NCBI RefSeq assembly: GCF_003473485.1
Contig: NC_053048.1
Coordinates: forward strand, 44,946,755-45,010,754
DNA from: Medicago truncatula
Lineage: Eukaryota; Streptophyta; Magnoliopsida; Fabales; Fabaceae
Direction: 5' to 3'
DNA: 64,000 bases
Below the pieces are notes generated by a model, which searched no databases, was not told the origin of the DNA, and saw nothing but the letters and a program-made list of their open reading frames with translations. Every line of letters begins with the position of its first letter. Positions within the stretch are counted from its first letter, which is position 1. Both the position numbers and the translations under genes were made by a program. Of this stretch, positions 33,655-45,400 are shown in pieces.

Positions 33655-36600
33655 ATATACTATGAGATCGTACAATGTTTACATTGATAGTGGGAAGCCA
33701 CTCATATATTCATTCATTTGCTCCTCATAGTTCGATTGGTGAGTCAAAGAACATTGAAAGAGTTTGAATGAGAAATATGAGGTTCAAGTTTGATCTTCGG
33801 AGACTAACATAAGTATTAAGATTATTAGCATTTGTGTATAAAAAATTCTATAACAATATGATGGTCTTGATTTAAGTTGAGTATATTTAGAACCTTTGAA
33901 AATTAGTAGGATGTAGTACACAAACAAAATTTAATGTGTTTGATTTGGGTAAAAAATATGTATATAATATGTTTATGAAGTACATGCATCCAATTTTCAT
34001 TTGTGTTAGGAATATTCTATTTTCAAAACATTTTCTAACACGCATTCTATTATCTTATTATACAAAAATAATGTAGGTGTTACATATTTAAAATAGATCT
34101 CACATAAAATAGTATGAGTCACATTAATTTTATTGAATAAAAAAAAAGTGTTGAAAAGAGAATATGCTTAGCACTTCTCACTACCCACAATTCTTCAAAG
34201 GACAACAAAAATTACATAAAATATCTTTTACATTTTTGTCACGACATATTTGGATAACAAAATATTCCTGATTTTATGTTCTACCTTGTTGTTTTCTTAT
34301 GTGTTGTGATCAAAAAAAGTTGTGAAGAGAGAAGTAGACAAGAGAGATTGTGGGAAGATGAAAAGAAGTGAAAAAATAAATTAGATTTAATATATTGTTT
34401 AGCATAAGAGAAATAAGAGAGAAGTATAAGAGAAAGATATGTTATTATTTATTTCAAAAAAATATATATATATCCTCGAGTTAAAGACAAAAATAAGCAT
34501 CTCACATTTTAAAAAACCAATGACATCTTTCCTCTTTCTTCTCACTTTAGAAGAGAAAATATGAAGGTATGGCATTCATCACTTATTCTTCTTTCTTATC
34601 AATTTCTCTTTTTTAAAGGGATTTGGATATCATCATTTCTCTCCATCTCTCTTGATTTGATTTCTATTATTTTTTCCTTCATTTTAAACATCATTATCTT
34701 ATGGGAAATGTTAACAAGTGCTCTGAAAGGAATTATAACTAGTGTAATATGCTTTTTGAAAGTTGAAAAAATGCTCTTTTCAATACAAATTTTGTCTTTT
34801 TTTCCTTCTACTTTTAGTTTCTTAACTAGTATTCTGGGACACTGGTTAACAAGACCCTCATTTTATTTCTTTGATGTTTGTCTAAAGTCACTATACCTTT
34901 TCCTCTAAAAAGGTAGATGATTATTATCCATCTTTTAGTTATCTTTGTTGAGAATTCATTTTCTCAAATTTATTTCGTTCATGTTCTATAATCTTAACCT
35001 TTAAATCTTCTTTCAAAACTCTATTTCCCTCCTATTGATGAAAGGTTAAGAGAAATGTTACTTGAATAAAAAAAATTGTTCAACGTTGTCTAAATGCAAT
35101 TTTGTTTTCTTATTATTAACTTTCTCTTTCAATTATTATAAATTATGTATTTTTTATACCTAGTCCACTTTTAAATGTCCAAATAACATTCCTCGTTGAT
35201 CAAGGGTTCATGTAGGATCCAATCTATTACGTGGTTACCCGGAAATACATTTCTTTGCTATTAAAACTACATGTAAGAGGAAAAAAAGTAGAAGGAATTA
35301 GACATGTTTCCGTTTTGTCGATAAAATAAATAAATAATATCAAGTTAGTTGAAGGTATAGCCATGCATGATTATATAATCAAGCATGAACATTTATCTAA
35401 TTTATAAGATTGCTTATTTAAATGTTCGTCCGGCCTATGTTCTAATGTAAAACAAAAAACCCTAGTGTTTTCTCCTAATGCAAAGTGTCCTAGGAATCAT
35501 TCGCAAGACAATTAAGTTCCAAGACCATAAAACTTTTTCATTTTGGGTTTCTTTGTAATTCTTAAGTAGTTGATAATGCACAAAGTTGGTTGAGAATCAT
35601 GTGTCTAAATCTTAACAGGTGAAAGGTCACACCAATCCACATTGTCTTCCTTTTGTTTATGTTCCTCTCATAATTGTGCCAGTGATGCTTACTACAAAGG
35701 GTAGTATCAAAATTAAATATCAATGGGACCCTATTCATGCAATACATAACTAAAAGGGGTAGTAGTGTTTACCCTACAATTTGAATCTTCTAATTGCATA
35801 GTGAAAGGTGGCTTGCCCTGAAACTACATTGTCAAGAAGATTAGGATCTATTATCCACAACAGGATACCCTATAATTGGATTCAATAATGAAGCATACGG
35901 AGATCAATGATCAAGGCTTTTCCAATTAAATGATTATGGTATAGACCGTTACTAGAAAACATATTTACACATCACACAAAAATGTTTAATTGATATGATT
36001 TTTAGCTCTTTCATTTTAATAGTCTTATCCTCCTCGAAGATTTATTCTCTATAGAATAAATCTTATCTCCACAATTTTATTTCTTTATGGTTGAGGATGA
36101 TAGCTTTGGTTGAGGTGTTTATATTCTATCTTTTGTTCGATGTTGGACTTTTAAACAGGCCCCCTCATGACCAACACAATTGTGTTTAGTTTGTGGACAT
36201 AAATGATGGATGATTCGATAGCGAAAATATGATAGCAGATGACTCAATTGATCTTAACAGAGGATTTGATACAATCTTAAAAATCGTAGTTGGGACTGAC
36301 ACAACTCCATAAAACCGACTTATAAGATGATGATTGCGCTCACTTAGAAATGGTTGATAGTTATAGATCAACGAGGCAGTCAAACAATGCATCTTTAATT
36401 CTACTTTGACTAAAGTAATTTCTTCATCTCTAGGGTTGAATGTGGGTCTTTTACCATTTCTTTTGCTTTTCCAACCTTGATATTGATACATACCACAGTC
36501 CCTTTTCTCCTACACTCTTTAATAATCGTTTGATCCCAAGGTGTCAAATTGGGATTCTTCTCTCTATTTTTTCATCCCCACTCTTTTGTATTTAGAATGT

Positions 36601-37066
36601 CCTTTTTCTTGCCTGTCATTTTCTTAACAATCTGGCAAAAGAGAGAGATTTACTGGTCCTGTTGTACATTTGTACTTGGTAATGCAGGCTGTGAAAATGA
36701 TGCAAACGTTGGCTTTTAATTTCTCAACTACATTTTCATATACAATTTATATTTCCTGATAATATTGTTGCCTCCACTCATTTTTGTTGTTGACGGATAC
36801 GTTATACCTCAGCTCATTTCTTAAAATTTGTACCCTTCTTCGGACTTTATCGATTCGGAGAAAGAAAAAAAATTGTTTTCCGTCTAAGGATGTTTAGACC
36901 GGAACAGTTTTAAAAGTTATGAGACGAGAAATTCTTTAAATATATGTCTAACATAATTTCACACTTATAGTTTTTGTCAATTTTAGCTCACATTTAGACA
37001 ATCTTTCACAAGATATATTTACTAGTTATTTTTTATGGATTTTTCTACAACTTTTTCTCTATCATA
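33651..37066. other. Intergenic, no gene recognised
   Basis: 3.4 kb between the 5-phosphatase promoter and a MITE cluster. ORFs at 34561-34908 and 36186-36491 have no recognisable domain and no supporting splice context. Confidence 0.45.
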
Positions 37067-37395
37067 CTCCCTCCATTTTTAAATATGGGAAAGGTTAATC
37101 GGTGCCCCCGGGACACCGGTTAAGGATAATAAAAAGGAAAATTATATGTTAATTATTGCATTGAAAATTGTTTAATTAATCTATAAATAAGTCAACAAAA
37201 CTTCCTTTTATGGTAAGAATTTCCTTTTTTTGTATGCTTAACCAGTGCCCCGGAGGCACCGGTTAGCATGACCCTTTAAATATAAGCAAAAATCACTTTT
37301 TAGGTTCATTCATTTAATAATGTATGTGATTCATTCTATTTAAAAACGAATGAACCTAAAAAGTGATTTTTGCTTATATTTAAAAATGGAGGTAG
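37067..37395. mobile_element. Stowaway-like MITE, interrupted
   Basis: The left end CTCCCTCCATTTTTAAATAT and right end ATATTTAAAAATGGAGGTAG are flanked by TA on both sides. The inner halves pair almost perfectly (AAGCAAAAATCACTTTTTAG with its complement). It is split by the 188-bp element at 37087-37274. Confidence 0.88.
37087..37274. mobile_element. Nested Mutator-type MITE
   Basis: A 188-bp insertion inside the Stowaway, bounded by a perfect 9-bp duplication TTTAAATAT (37078-37086 and 37275-37283). The ends GGTTAATCGGTGCCCCCGGG and CCGGAGGCACCGGTTAGCAT are imperfect inverted repeats of about 35 bp. The 9-bp duplication points to the Mutator superfamily. Confidence 0.88.
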
Positions 37396-37668
37396 TATTA
37401 ATCATTCTATTTTTTTAAAATTTTTTTATAACCATGTGCTACAAAAATAATGACTACATCTTTTTTGGGTGGTGAAATAATGACTGCATTTAGTAATAAG
37501 TGCATGGAAACTTATTTTTAGGAAGAAAATTTATTTTGATATAGAAGCTAGACAAAATTTAACTCCAAAAATTTAACTCGACAATTATGAAAGCAACAAA
37601 TTTAACTATATACTCCAAAAACAATGATCGAATGAAGATCCCCTATATATATCTAATATGGTGTCAAT

Positions 37669-37983
37669 GATGGAGCCAGAAATTTTATAAAATCTAGGCA
37701 AAAATTTTATCGCAAAACGTTATTTCCTTCCTGCAGATAATTTCACATTTCCTGCACATATATCTTTCCTGCGGATCCTAAAATCCTATGATATTGCCTC
37801 ACCTGGGAACCTAAATCCTTGGCAAAATATGCAGGAAATGTGTTTCCTTCAGAATTTACACAAAAATCCGCAGGTAAAACTGCAGGAAAAATTAAAGTTA
37901 TCATATTGGTTGGACTTGCTATAAGAAAGTTTGAGCTGAGCCTGAGTTAGTGCCCATGCTAGCTGGGGTGGCTCCGCCCCTGC
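37669..37983. mobile_element. Decayed MITE, hAT-like ends
   Basis: The left end ATGGAGCCAGAAATTTTATA and right end GGCTCCGCCCCTGCAT are rough inverted repeats of a CAGGGGCGGAGCC-type terminus. The body repeats TTTCCTGC/GCAGGAAA words. Borders approximate. Confidence 0.5.
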
Positions 37984-38181
37984 ATGGTATGATGTAATTG
38001 TTGTTTCCCAATGTCTTCAATGACAAGATCAACCTAAAACATTAGATAAAAAAATTAACTTAGAATTAAATATTAGATAAAAACGTAATATATGCTTGTG
38101 TGACTCAATGAAATTCTAAGGAATTAGTGGAGAACATGTGAGAAATTACGTGTCAAAAATTGAAAGAAAGTAATTATATAG

Positions 38182-38586
38182 GGGACTTCTATGGTACACC
38201 CGTAAATTACGGTGTACCGGTATTCTTGCTTACAATTTTTATAAATTAACTATCATTTTTTATGAAGAAAATAAGTGTTTGTTGACATATATATTTTAGA
38301 AAACATCATTTTATATGAAAAAAACATCATTTCATTTTTTATAAAAATCATACTAATTTTTTCACATTTTATTGTAAAAAATACTCAAAATTCTCTATTA
38401 TGAGTAATAAGAATTCAGAAAAATCAAATTTTATTGCGTTGATGTTTTTGGTAAATAAGATTTAGTTATTATAATTATAGGTGATAGAAAATAATTTTTT
38501 CCTACAAAAAATAACTCATTTAACTATTAATTTAAAAATTTGGTGTACCAATACACTCAAATTATTGGGTCTACCATAGAACTTGC
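38182..38586. mobile_element. MITE, about 0.4 kb
   Basis: The left end ACTTCTATGGTACACCC and right end GGGTCTACCATAGAACTT are inverted repeats. The following AATTA/CAAATTATT blocks also pair. No ORF. Confidence 0.7.
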
Positions 38587-39631
38587 CAATTATATACCAT
38601 ACTGTGGTATAGCTGCCACATGAGAACAAATGGGTGAGTTTAAAAAATTTAACGCAAAAGAAAAAAAATAAAGAGAAATGCTCAACTACACATTGAGTTT
38701 TATTTAGAAGATGATTATTTAATTTTTCATAAAATACAATAAATATAATGGTTAATAGGGGAGAGAGATGGAGGGATAATACAATTACTTATCATTTTTC
38801 AAGAAAATAATAATTAATATGATAGTCTTTGTTGAAAAAAGTGGTACATTTATTGCACCTTATCCTATGCAATATTGTATAGGTTAAAAAAAACTCATTT
38901 TTTATTTATTTTTAAATTGTGCAAGAGCATCAAGGAAGTTTATGTAGGTATCACCATAGGAAAAAGCTAAAGTGCACGACAAAAAATTCGTCACTATTGC
39001 ACGAATGAGTTATATGTTGTTGTTTCAGTTCTCTTTCAATTATGATTTTAGTCCAAATGATCTGCACAGTCTAGCATATGTTTATTTATGAGAAAACACA
39101 CTTTACTCCACATCACTGTAGCTTTGTAAGATATTGATCTTCATTGATTGTCAAACTGTGAAACATGTGTTGCAGCTCACAGGCATAGATATATATTACC
39201 GTTTGTCTCATTTGGATGTTTTATAATATAACTAGGATTATGTTTTATTATAAAATATTATAATGTAGCAACCATTAAAAGAGAAATCCAGTTGTAGTTG
39301 AACGTATCGTGCAAATTCGTGTGCCGAGAGCCGTCGTACCGTATAGCAAGTCTCATCACCATATTACTGCCCCCTCATAATTTCCTTTTTCTTGGTCAAC
39401 AATTTGAACTTTTTTTTTTAAAATTAAAATATTGGACTTATTATTGTTCAATCATGGATGCCATTACTTTAACAACATTGAAAAGGAAAAAAAAATTATC
39501 AAGGATTCCGAATAATGCAAAGCAGGCTACATAGTATGTTCATTTACGTATGACTTGAAATATTTGATGAGCAGACCATATTATTTTTACTATTATTATA
39601 CTCTCTCTTTGTTATGACTATTTTTTTTAAA
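38587..39631. other. Intergenic, nothing recognised
   Basis: AT-rich, no supported gene. Confidence 0.4.
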
Positions 39632-40002
39632 GGTTAATAATGATTTACCTCCTGTAATATAGGTCATTTTCGGTTTTACCCTTGTAAATTTTTTTTTTTT
39701 TGATTTCGTCCTTGTAATTTGAAGATTTTTGGTTTTGGACCTTCATGAATGTTAATTGTACAAAATCGAAGATATGGCAGGAGGTAAACCAAAATTTGCT
39801 AAAATTAAAGGGGGAAAAACCGAAATATGCTCAAATTTCAAGGGGGTAAACCTAAATTTGCTCAAATTACAGGGAGCGAAATTGTCCATGAAAGTCCAAA
39901 ACCAAAAAACCTTAAATTACAAGGATAAAATTCAAAAAAAATATTTTACATGAGTGAAAACCGGAAATAACTTAAATTACAGGGGATAAAGCACTATTAA
40001 AC
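39632..40002. mobile_element. Short relative of the element at 817-2173
   Basis: The left end GGTTAATAATG followed by CCTGTAATATAGGTCATTTT and CGGTTTTACCCTTG matches the terminus of the 1.36-kb element. The right end carries the complement (AATTACAGGGGATAAAG ... CTATTAAAC). The ORF inside (39756-39953) is a by-product of short internal repeats around CAAGGGGGTAAACC. Confidence 0.7.
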
Positions 40003-42430
40003 TTTTTTTTAATGGCCTCTAGCAATTAAATGGAAAAGCAGATCATAGCAGAGAACGAAACCAACCCCGGCAGATGGGTTAATTTTGTTTTTGGATATTG
40101 ATTCCAAAGTCGTGGTTAGTGTTTGAGGAGAGAAAACATCAAACATGAATTGATGAGGCTACCTAAAGGGAAAAATGAGCATTTTAGTACTTGAAATTAT
40201 AACAATCGAATAATTTAATTAGTCTCTAAATTTACGAAATAACAAAATAGTCTCTTAAATAAATGAAAAAAAAATTGTTACTCCTCAATTTAGTTCATAT
40301 AAAAAAATTAGTTCATATAAAAATAAAAATTAAATTGACCTACGTTTAACTTGAAGGACTTAATACATACTATTTCATGAATTTTAAAGATTAAATTGAT
40401 TGACCTGACCTGACCTTTACAATTTCAAGTACTTAAATACTGATTTACTCATGCTTGAAGCATGAACAAGATCATATGCTTTGCCAAAATCACAATAAGG
40501 ACAAAAATGAAGCATTGAAACTGCTGCATTTTTAAGTTACATAAATGATTTGCAATTTGTGGAAAAACAAAATCCCAGAAGATGAGAAAAACAAAGTCAG
40601 ATTGATTTACAAGGCTAGTGTTGATGTGAAGTATTTTACTATGGAGTGGAAAAATGACATGGTTTTTCACCCCAAACAACTTTTGTTACAGTTTAGTCCC
40701 TTTCCTCATTTTCATTGAACTATGCCAAAGTTAATATTTTCACTGTTTGTCATGCCTTGTCTATATCATTTTCTAAGCTTTTTTTATTTATAGTTTTATT
40801 TAATTCCATCGTTTTTCTACCTACTACTACACACCCAAACATGCAACCCATTCTTTGCATATCGGATGATCACTGCTAGTTGAAGGTACAATTAAGCAAC
40901 TGTGTCTGTGTATACCACTTGATTGTTTTCTCCTATTAAAAAAATGTCACGAACTACATGCTGTAGCCTTATAGAAGTTATAATGATACATTGCAGAGGA
41001 GACACACCTAGGGAGGCTAGGAAAATGACTGGTACATGGTTAATAGTTCATAATTGGCTTGATTTGGAAATTGTTACTTGAGGTAAAAGTATTTCACCCA
41101 CCAAAAGTTACTATAAAAGAGTTTTCTACTTTTCTTTTTTAGTTTTTGATTCATCCTGGCAATCAGTAGATAAAAGAATGCACATTATATTTGAATGCAA
41201 AATAATGATCTTTAGGCTATAATTTATATCCATGATGTTCTTGAGCTAGTTCATATTTCACTTGTTCAACATTGTTTAAAAAAAAAATCTTAGTAATATT
41301 AAATGTGTTTTCAACTACAATTGTTAGCACGTAACAATTTGGTTATATTTGATCCTGTCATTAATTTATACGAAGACAAGGATCGATATCAATCACAAAA
41401 ATACCATGGTCCATTAGATCATATATTTTTAGCAAAGTTTCAAATTGTTGCAGTTGCAATTACATTGTAATCCTTATATTGTACAAAATTACAAACAAAT
41501 GCAATTGAAACAGTTAAGATGCAACTGCAAAGACCTCTAAAACCTTCATATAACAACTACAATTATGGTGTTGCGCACAATCTAAAACTAAAGTCATTAA
41601 TCTCTTCACTCCACACAGATGACAAAGGAGATTGCTCTTTAGGCCCTGCAAGTTGCTCAACCCTAAAAAAAGCCGGTTGGAAGATAGTTTCCGATAGCTT
41701 TGAGTAAACAAAAAGCCAATCAGAAGATAAGATCCGATAAGTTTGTACCATCAAAATTTATGCTCAGATAAATGAAAAGGCTTGAGCAAAAATGAGAGGC
41801 CTATAAAGCAAACTCCGATGACAAAATGTAAGCTCTAAGAGTGTACTAGTGCATGTACATGATTAAAGCTTACACACAAAAAATCCAACCACACCAGTCT
41901 GTCGTCCTTCTATTGCACCATAAGTTGTGAGAAGTCTAAAAATAAGTGTATATTTTGAAACGAAAAATTAAAATAGCAGTAGTAAGTAATTAATGGCAAT
42001 TTTTTTCCAAAATTGATTCAAAATAAAATGAAAACACAAACATCTTTTCCTTCTAGTTCAATGTAATGTGCACAAACTGAGATTCTCAGGTCACTAGCTC
42101 CAAGGGTAAATGATGTTATAAGTTACAGTAACCAATCAAGCATTTGGAATATCTTACTAATTAGCCACAAAAATTTATCAACACTCATTCAGACACGCTA
42201 TCACTGTGAGCTTTAAGTGAATCAAACCAAAAAAAGTATACCCGTTCTCTTTCAATATATTGATGTGCGTGATGTTGAAAAGGAAATGTTGCCACCATTT
42301 TATTAGTGCAGCTAGGCCATATTAATCTTCACATCTCAGCACAAAGTGGCAACATGGCCCGTTGCAGGCATTTTTGACATATAAATTAGACTGGTTTTAC
42401 ACATTTGCCTCCTTTCTGAATTCAGGGCAA
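40003..42430. other. Intergenic and 3' flank of HMT2
   Basis: No gene is recognised. Three overlapping ORFs near 41514-41754 are on both strands of the same segment and have no recognisable domain. Confidence 0.4.
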
Positions 42431-45400
42431 TCACTGTGTGGAAAGAATAGCAGATTGATTGCTGTATAGTGTGTTGTATATCCCTCTAACGGTAACAGGA
42501 GTCGTTCTACAGCATCCACCTACAAGGCAAGCCCCTAGCTCACACCATTTACTAACATATGAGACAAAATCTTTATCTGTAACACCTGTATTTTGCTGCA
42601 ACGAGAACAACCTAATATCAGTATCACGTGATTCAAGAAATATTTCAAGTTATTACCGTCTTAAATGATCAAATCTCTAATAAATTATCTTCATTCGATA
42701 TTCGGTCTCTCAAAGATCAGCACATGCTATATGAAGTACCTATCAACTGTAATAAAGCAAAAGGTCCATATATACTTGTAAATCACAATAAAGTAGACAA
42801 ACAACTTACGGTTAGGTCACGGTCACGCACAGAGGATATAAGGAGTAAAGTGATAAAGAGGTTGAAGGTTTGATCACAAACTCCAATATAATAACAGTAA
42901 CACTAACATTTGTCGTTCAAAAATAAAGAAATGTCACACACAAACTTTCACTTTGTTGCATTCATGTCCCCGTAGGTTCGATCATTGTCTCATGTTTTCA
43001 ATGTTATATGCACTCCCTATCCCTAACATTGTGTTCCGGAAAATATAGAATTATGTTGGCTAAACATGATTAAGTAATAACTAATCTACTTGAATTATGA
43101 GCAAAATGGTATAAAATCACATCTCAGAAGCTATGAAGCACATACACTCCTCGGATTAGGCGTGTCCCGATGTCGAATACTTATCGAGTCCAACACCCAC
43201 ATGAGACCGACACATATGATTACATTGAATTATGTCATTTTCTCAAATTATTATCGGTGTCAACATGTCCATGTCCGTATCTAATCTGTGCTTCATAGCT
43301 CACAAGTATAAGAAGTATTATGAGAAAGTGGGCCCAAACAGGCAATTAACTAATCGCTTGGTCAAGCCCATTATGTGGGGAGTGATCAATACGGTTATAA
43401 GTGGTTTTGTGTGTGTTTGGGGGGGTATTTTCGATCATCTTGTTCAATCAGAAGAACCTTAGCTTAGGGTTGGACAGAGGAAGAATGATTTCTAAATATT
43501 TCTTGGGATTACAGGGGATTTTCTATAATATTTCTTGCTTTTTCCATTAATAATACAATTTCTGCATTTCATGTAGTTCTGGTTCCTAACTTAACAGATT
43601 CCAACCTGAATATTTCCAGTATGAATCCACATTCAAAGCTCTACAAAACTAGCAGCGAGCCGAATAAGGTAAAATGAGAAAACAATCAGTTTCAGCCCAA
43701 ATTTTAAAAAGTATACACAAAGCAATAACAGAAAGGCAGATCCTGCTCTTGGCGTCAACTTTTTAATCTTCCTTACATGTACTTGTATATGCAATGTATA
43801 TTGAAATTTGAAAGGATGTGAAATCTGTCATTCTAAATTTCTAATAACTACTGGTACTACACTACCACATCCATCTTCTAAGTACAATTCTGTTTCAACC
43901 GACAAATTACACAGAACAGTCTCTGAATCAGATTTACTATTTAAATAAAAATGAATAGAATGAATTCACTGCAAAGAAAAGGGATGAGCTAGTGGCACAA
44001 CAACAACAACAATAACAACCAAGCCTTGTCCCACCAAGTGGGGTCAGCTAGATGGATCAAATTACGCCATAATATTCTATCATAACCCATATTTCGGTCC
44101 AACTCATTAATCTCTAAATCTTTTTTAATAGTTTCTCTTATACTTTTTCTAGGTCTTCATCTGCCTCTAATGATCTGACTATCCTCCATCTGATCTATCT
44201 CCTTACTACAAAATCTACTGGTCTTCTGTCTACATGTCCAAACCACCTAAGCCTATTTTCCACCATCTTTTCACTAGCGTTGCTAACCCAACTCTCGCTA
44301 ATATTGTCATTTCTAATTTATAATCCTATCCCATCTAATCTTACCACACATCCAACAAAAGATCCTCATCTCCGCTACGCTTGTTTTATTCTAGTGTTGG
44401 TTCTTTACTATCCAACACTCTATTACACGGGTTAAAAAATTCCTTAAGTTTGACTCTTCTTTAATTTAACAGCATACGGTTTTCTATATTTCAGGCAGAA
44501 TAACTCCCACAACCAAATTTTCCAATGCATACTGGTTCAAGTTTTATATAACTGAGATCGGACAGCTTCTATCTTCGAAAATTGATCTTTGTTCAATTTC
44601 AAAAACAAACTTGACCACCAATCATTTAAAAACAATATAAAATGCAGCAGTACAACCAGATGAAATGAACTTACCATCCACTCTTTTCGTTCACCGTCAT
44701 AAGTTTCCCCGCTGTTTGGATATATAGCAATTGGTTTTGTAGTCACCTGAACAAATTATATGTGAATCAGGGATGTTTGTTCCACACAGATAAAATGCCT
44801 ATAGTAATTTATCAACACTGACATATTTTCTTAAATGAAAATAATGAAAATAGCAAATAAAACAAGTAAAAAATCCTTGTCAATATTTTAAAAGGCATGG
44901 TTTCATAGAACATGAAGGCCGAATGAGTGTATATCTTAAGTACTATAGTCAAAGAACCCTATGTTTACATAAGCCATCTTAATTAACAAAAAATATTAGA
45001 CTCCTAAAAATATTAATATATTATTCAATGAACCTATAGCTCTATATGCAGATTAAAATCCATAATTTTTTTATCCATTCAAATAATATATGATTTTCCA
45101 AGAGGATGCAGCTTGGCAAAACAGACAACGACCTCAGGTAGAAGTGAAAGTGCATTAATTAATAAAATTCGAAAAGAGTAAGAGGTTGTTTGAAACAAAA
45201 TATTTTGATACATGAAGAAAAAAGAAAATCAACAATCAACCCGCACATTCAGTCAGAAAAGAGAAACCTAAGGTTCTACCTTCTTAAGCAAAAGTATAAG
45301 ACCATGTATAAATCTAGGTGGGGTACAGTTGATTCCGACAGCAATGACTTTGTTACATGATTCAGCAATGGAGCCACATTCCACTATAGAATCACCACTA

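Noticed and set aside
34561..34908. 115-codon hydrophobic ORF
   Set aside because: Phe/Ile/Leu-rich reading of an AT-rich stretch with no recognisable family, promoter or splice context.
39756..39953. Lys/Gly repeat peptide ORF
   Set aside because: It lies wholly inside an inverted-repeat element and comes from its short internal repeats.
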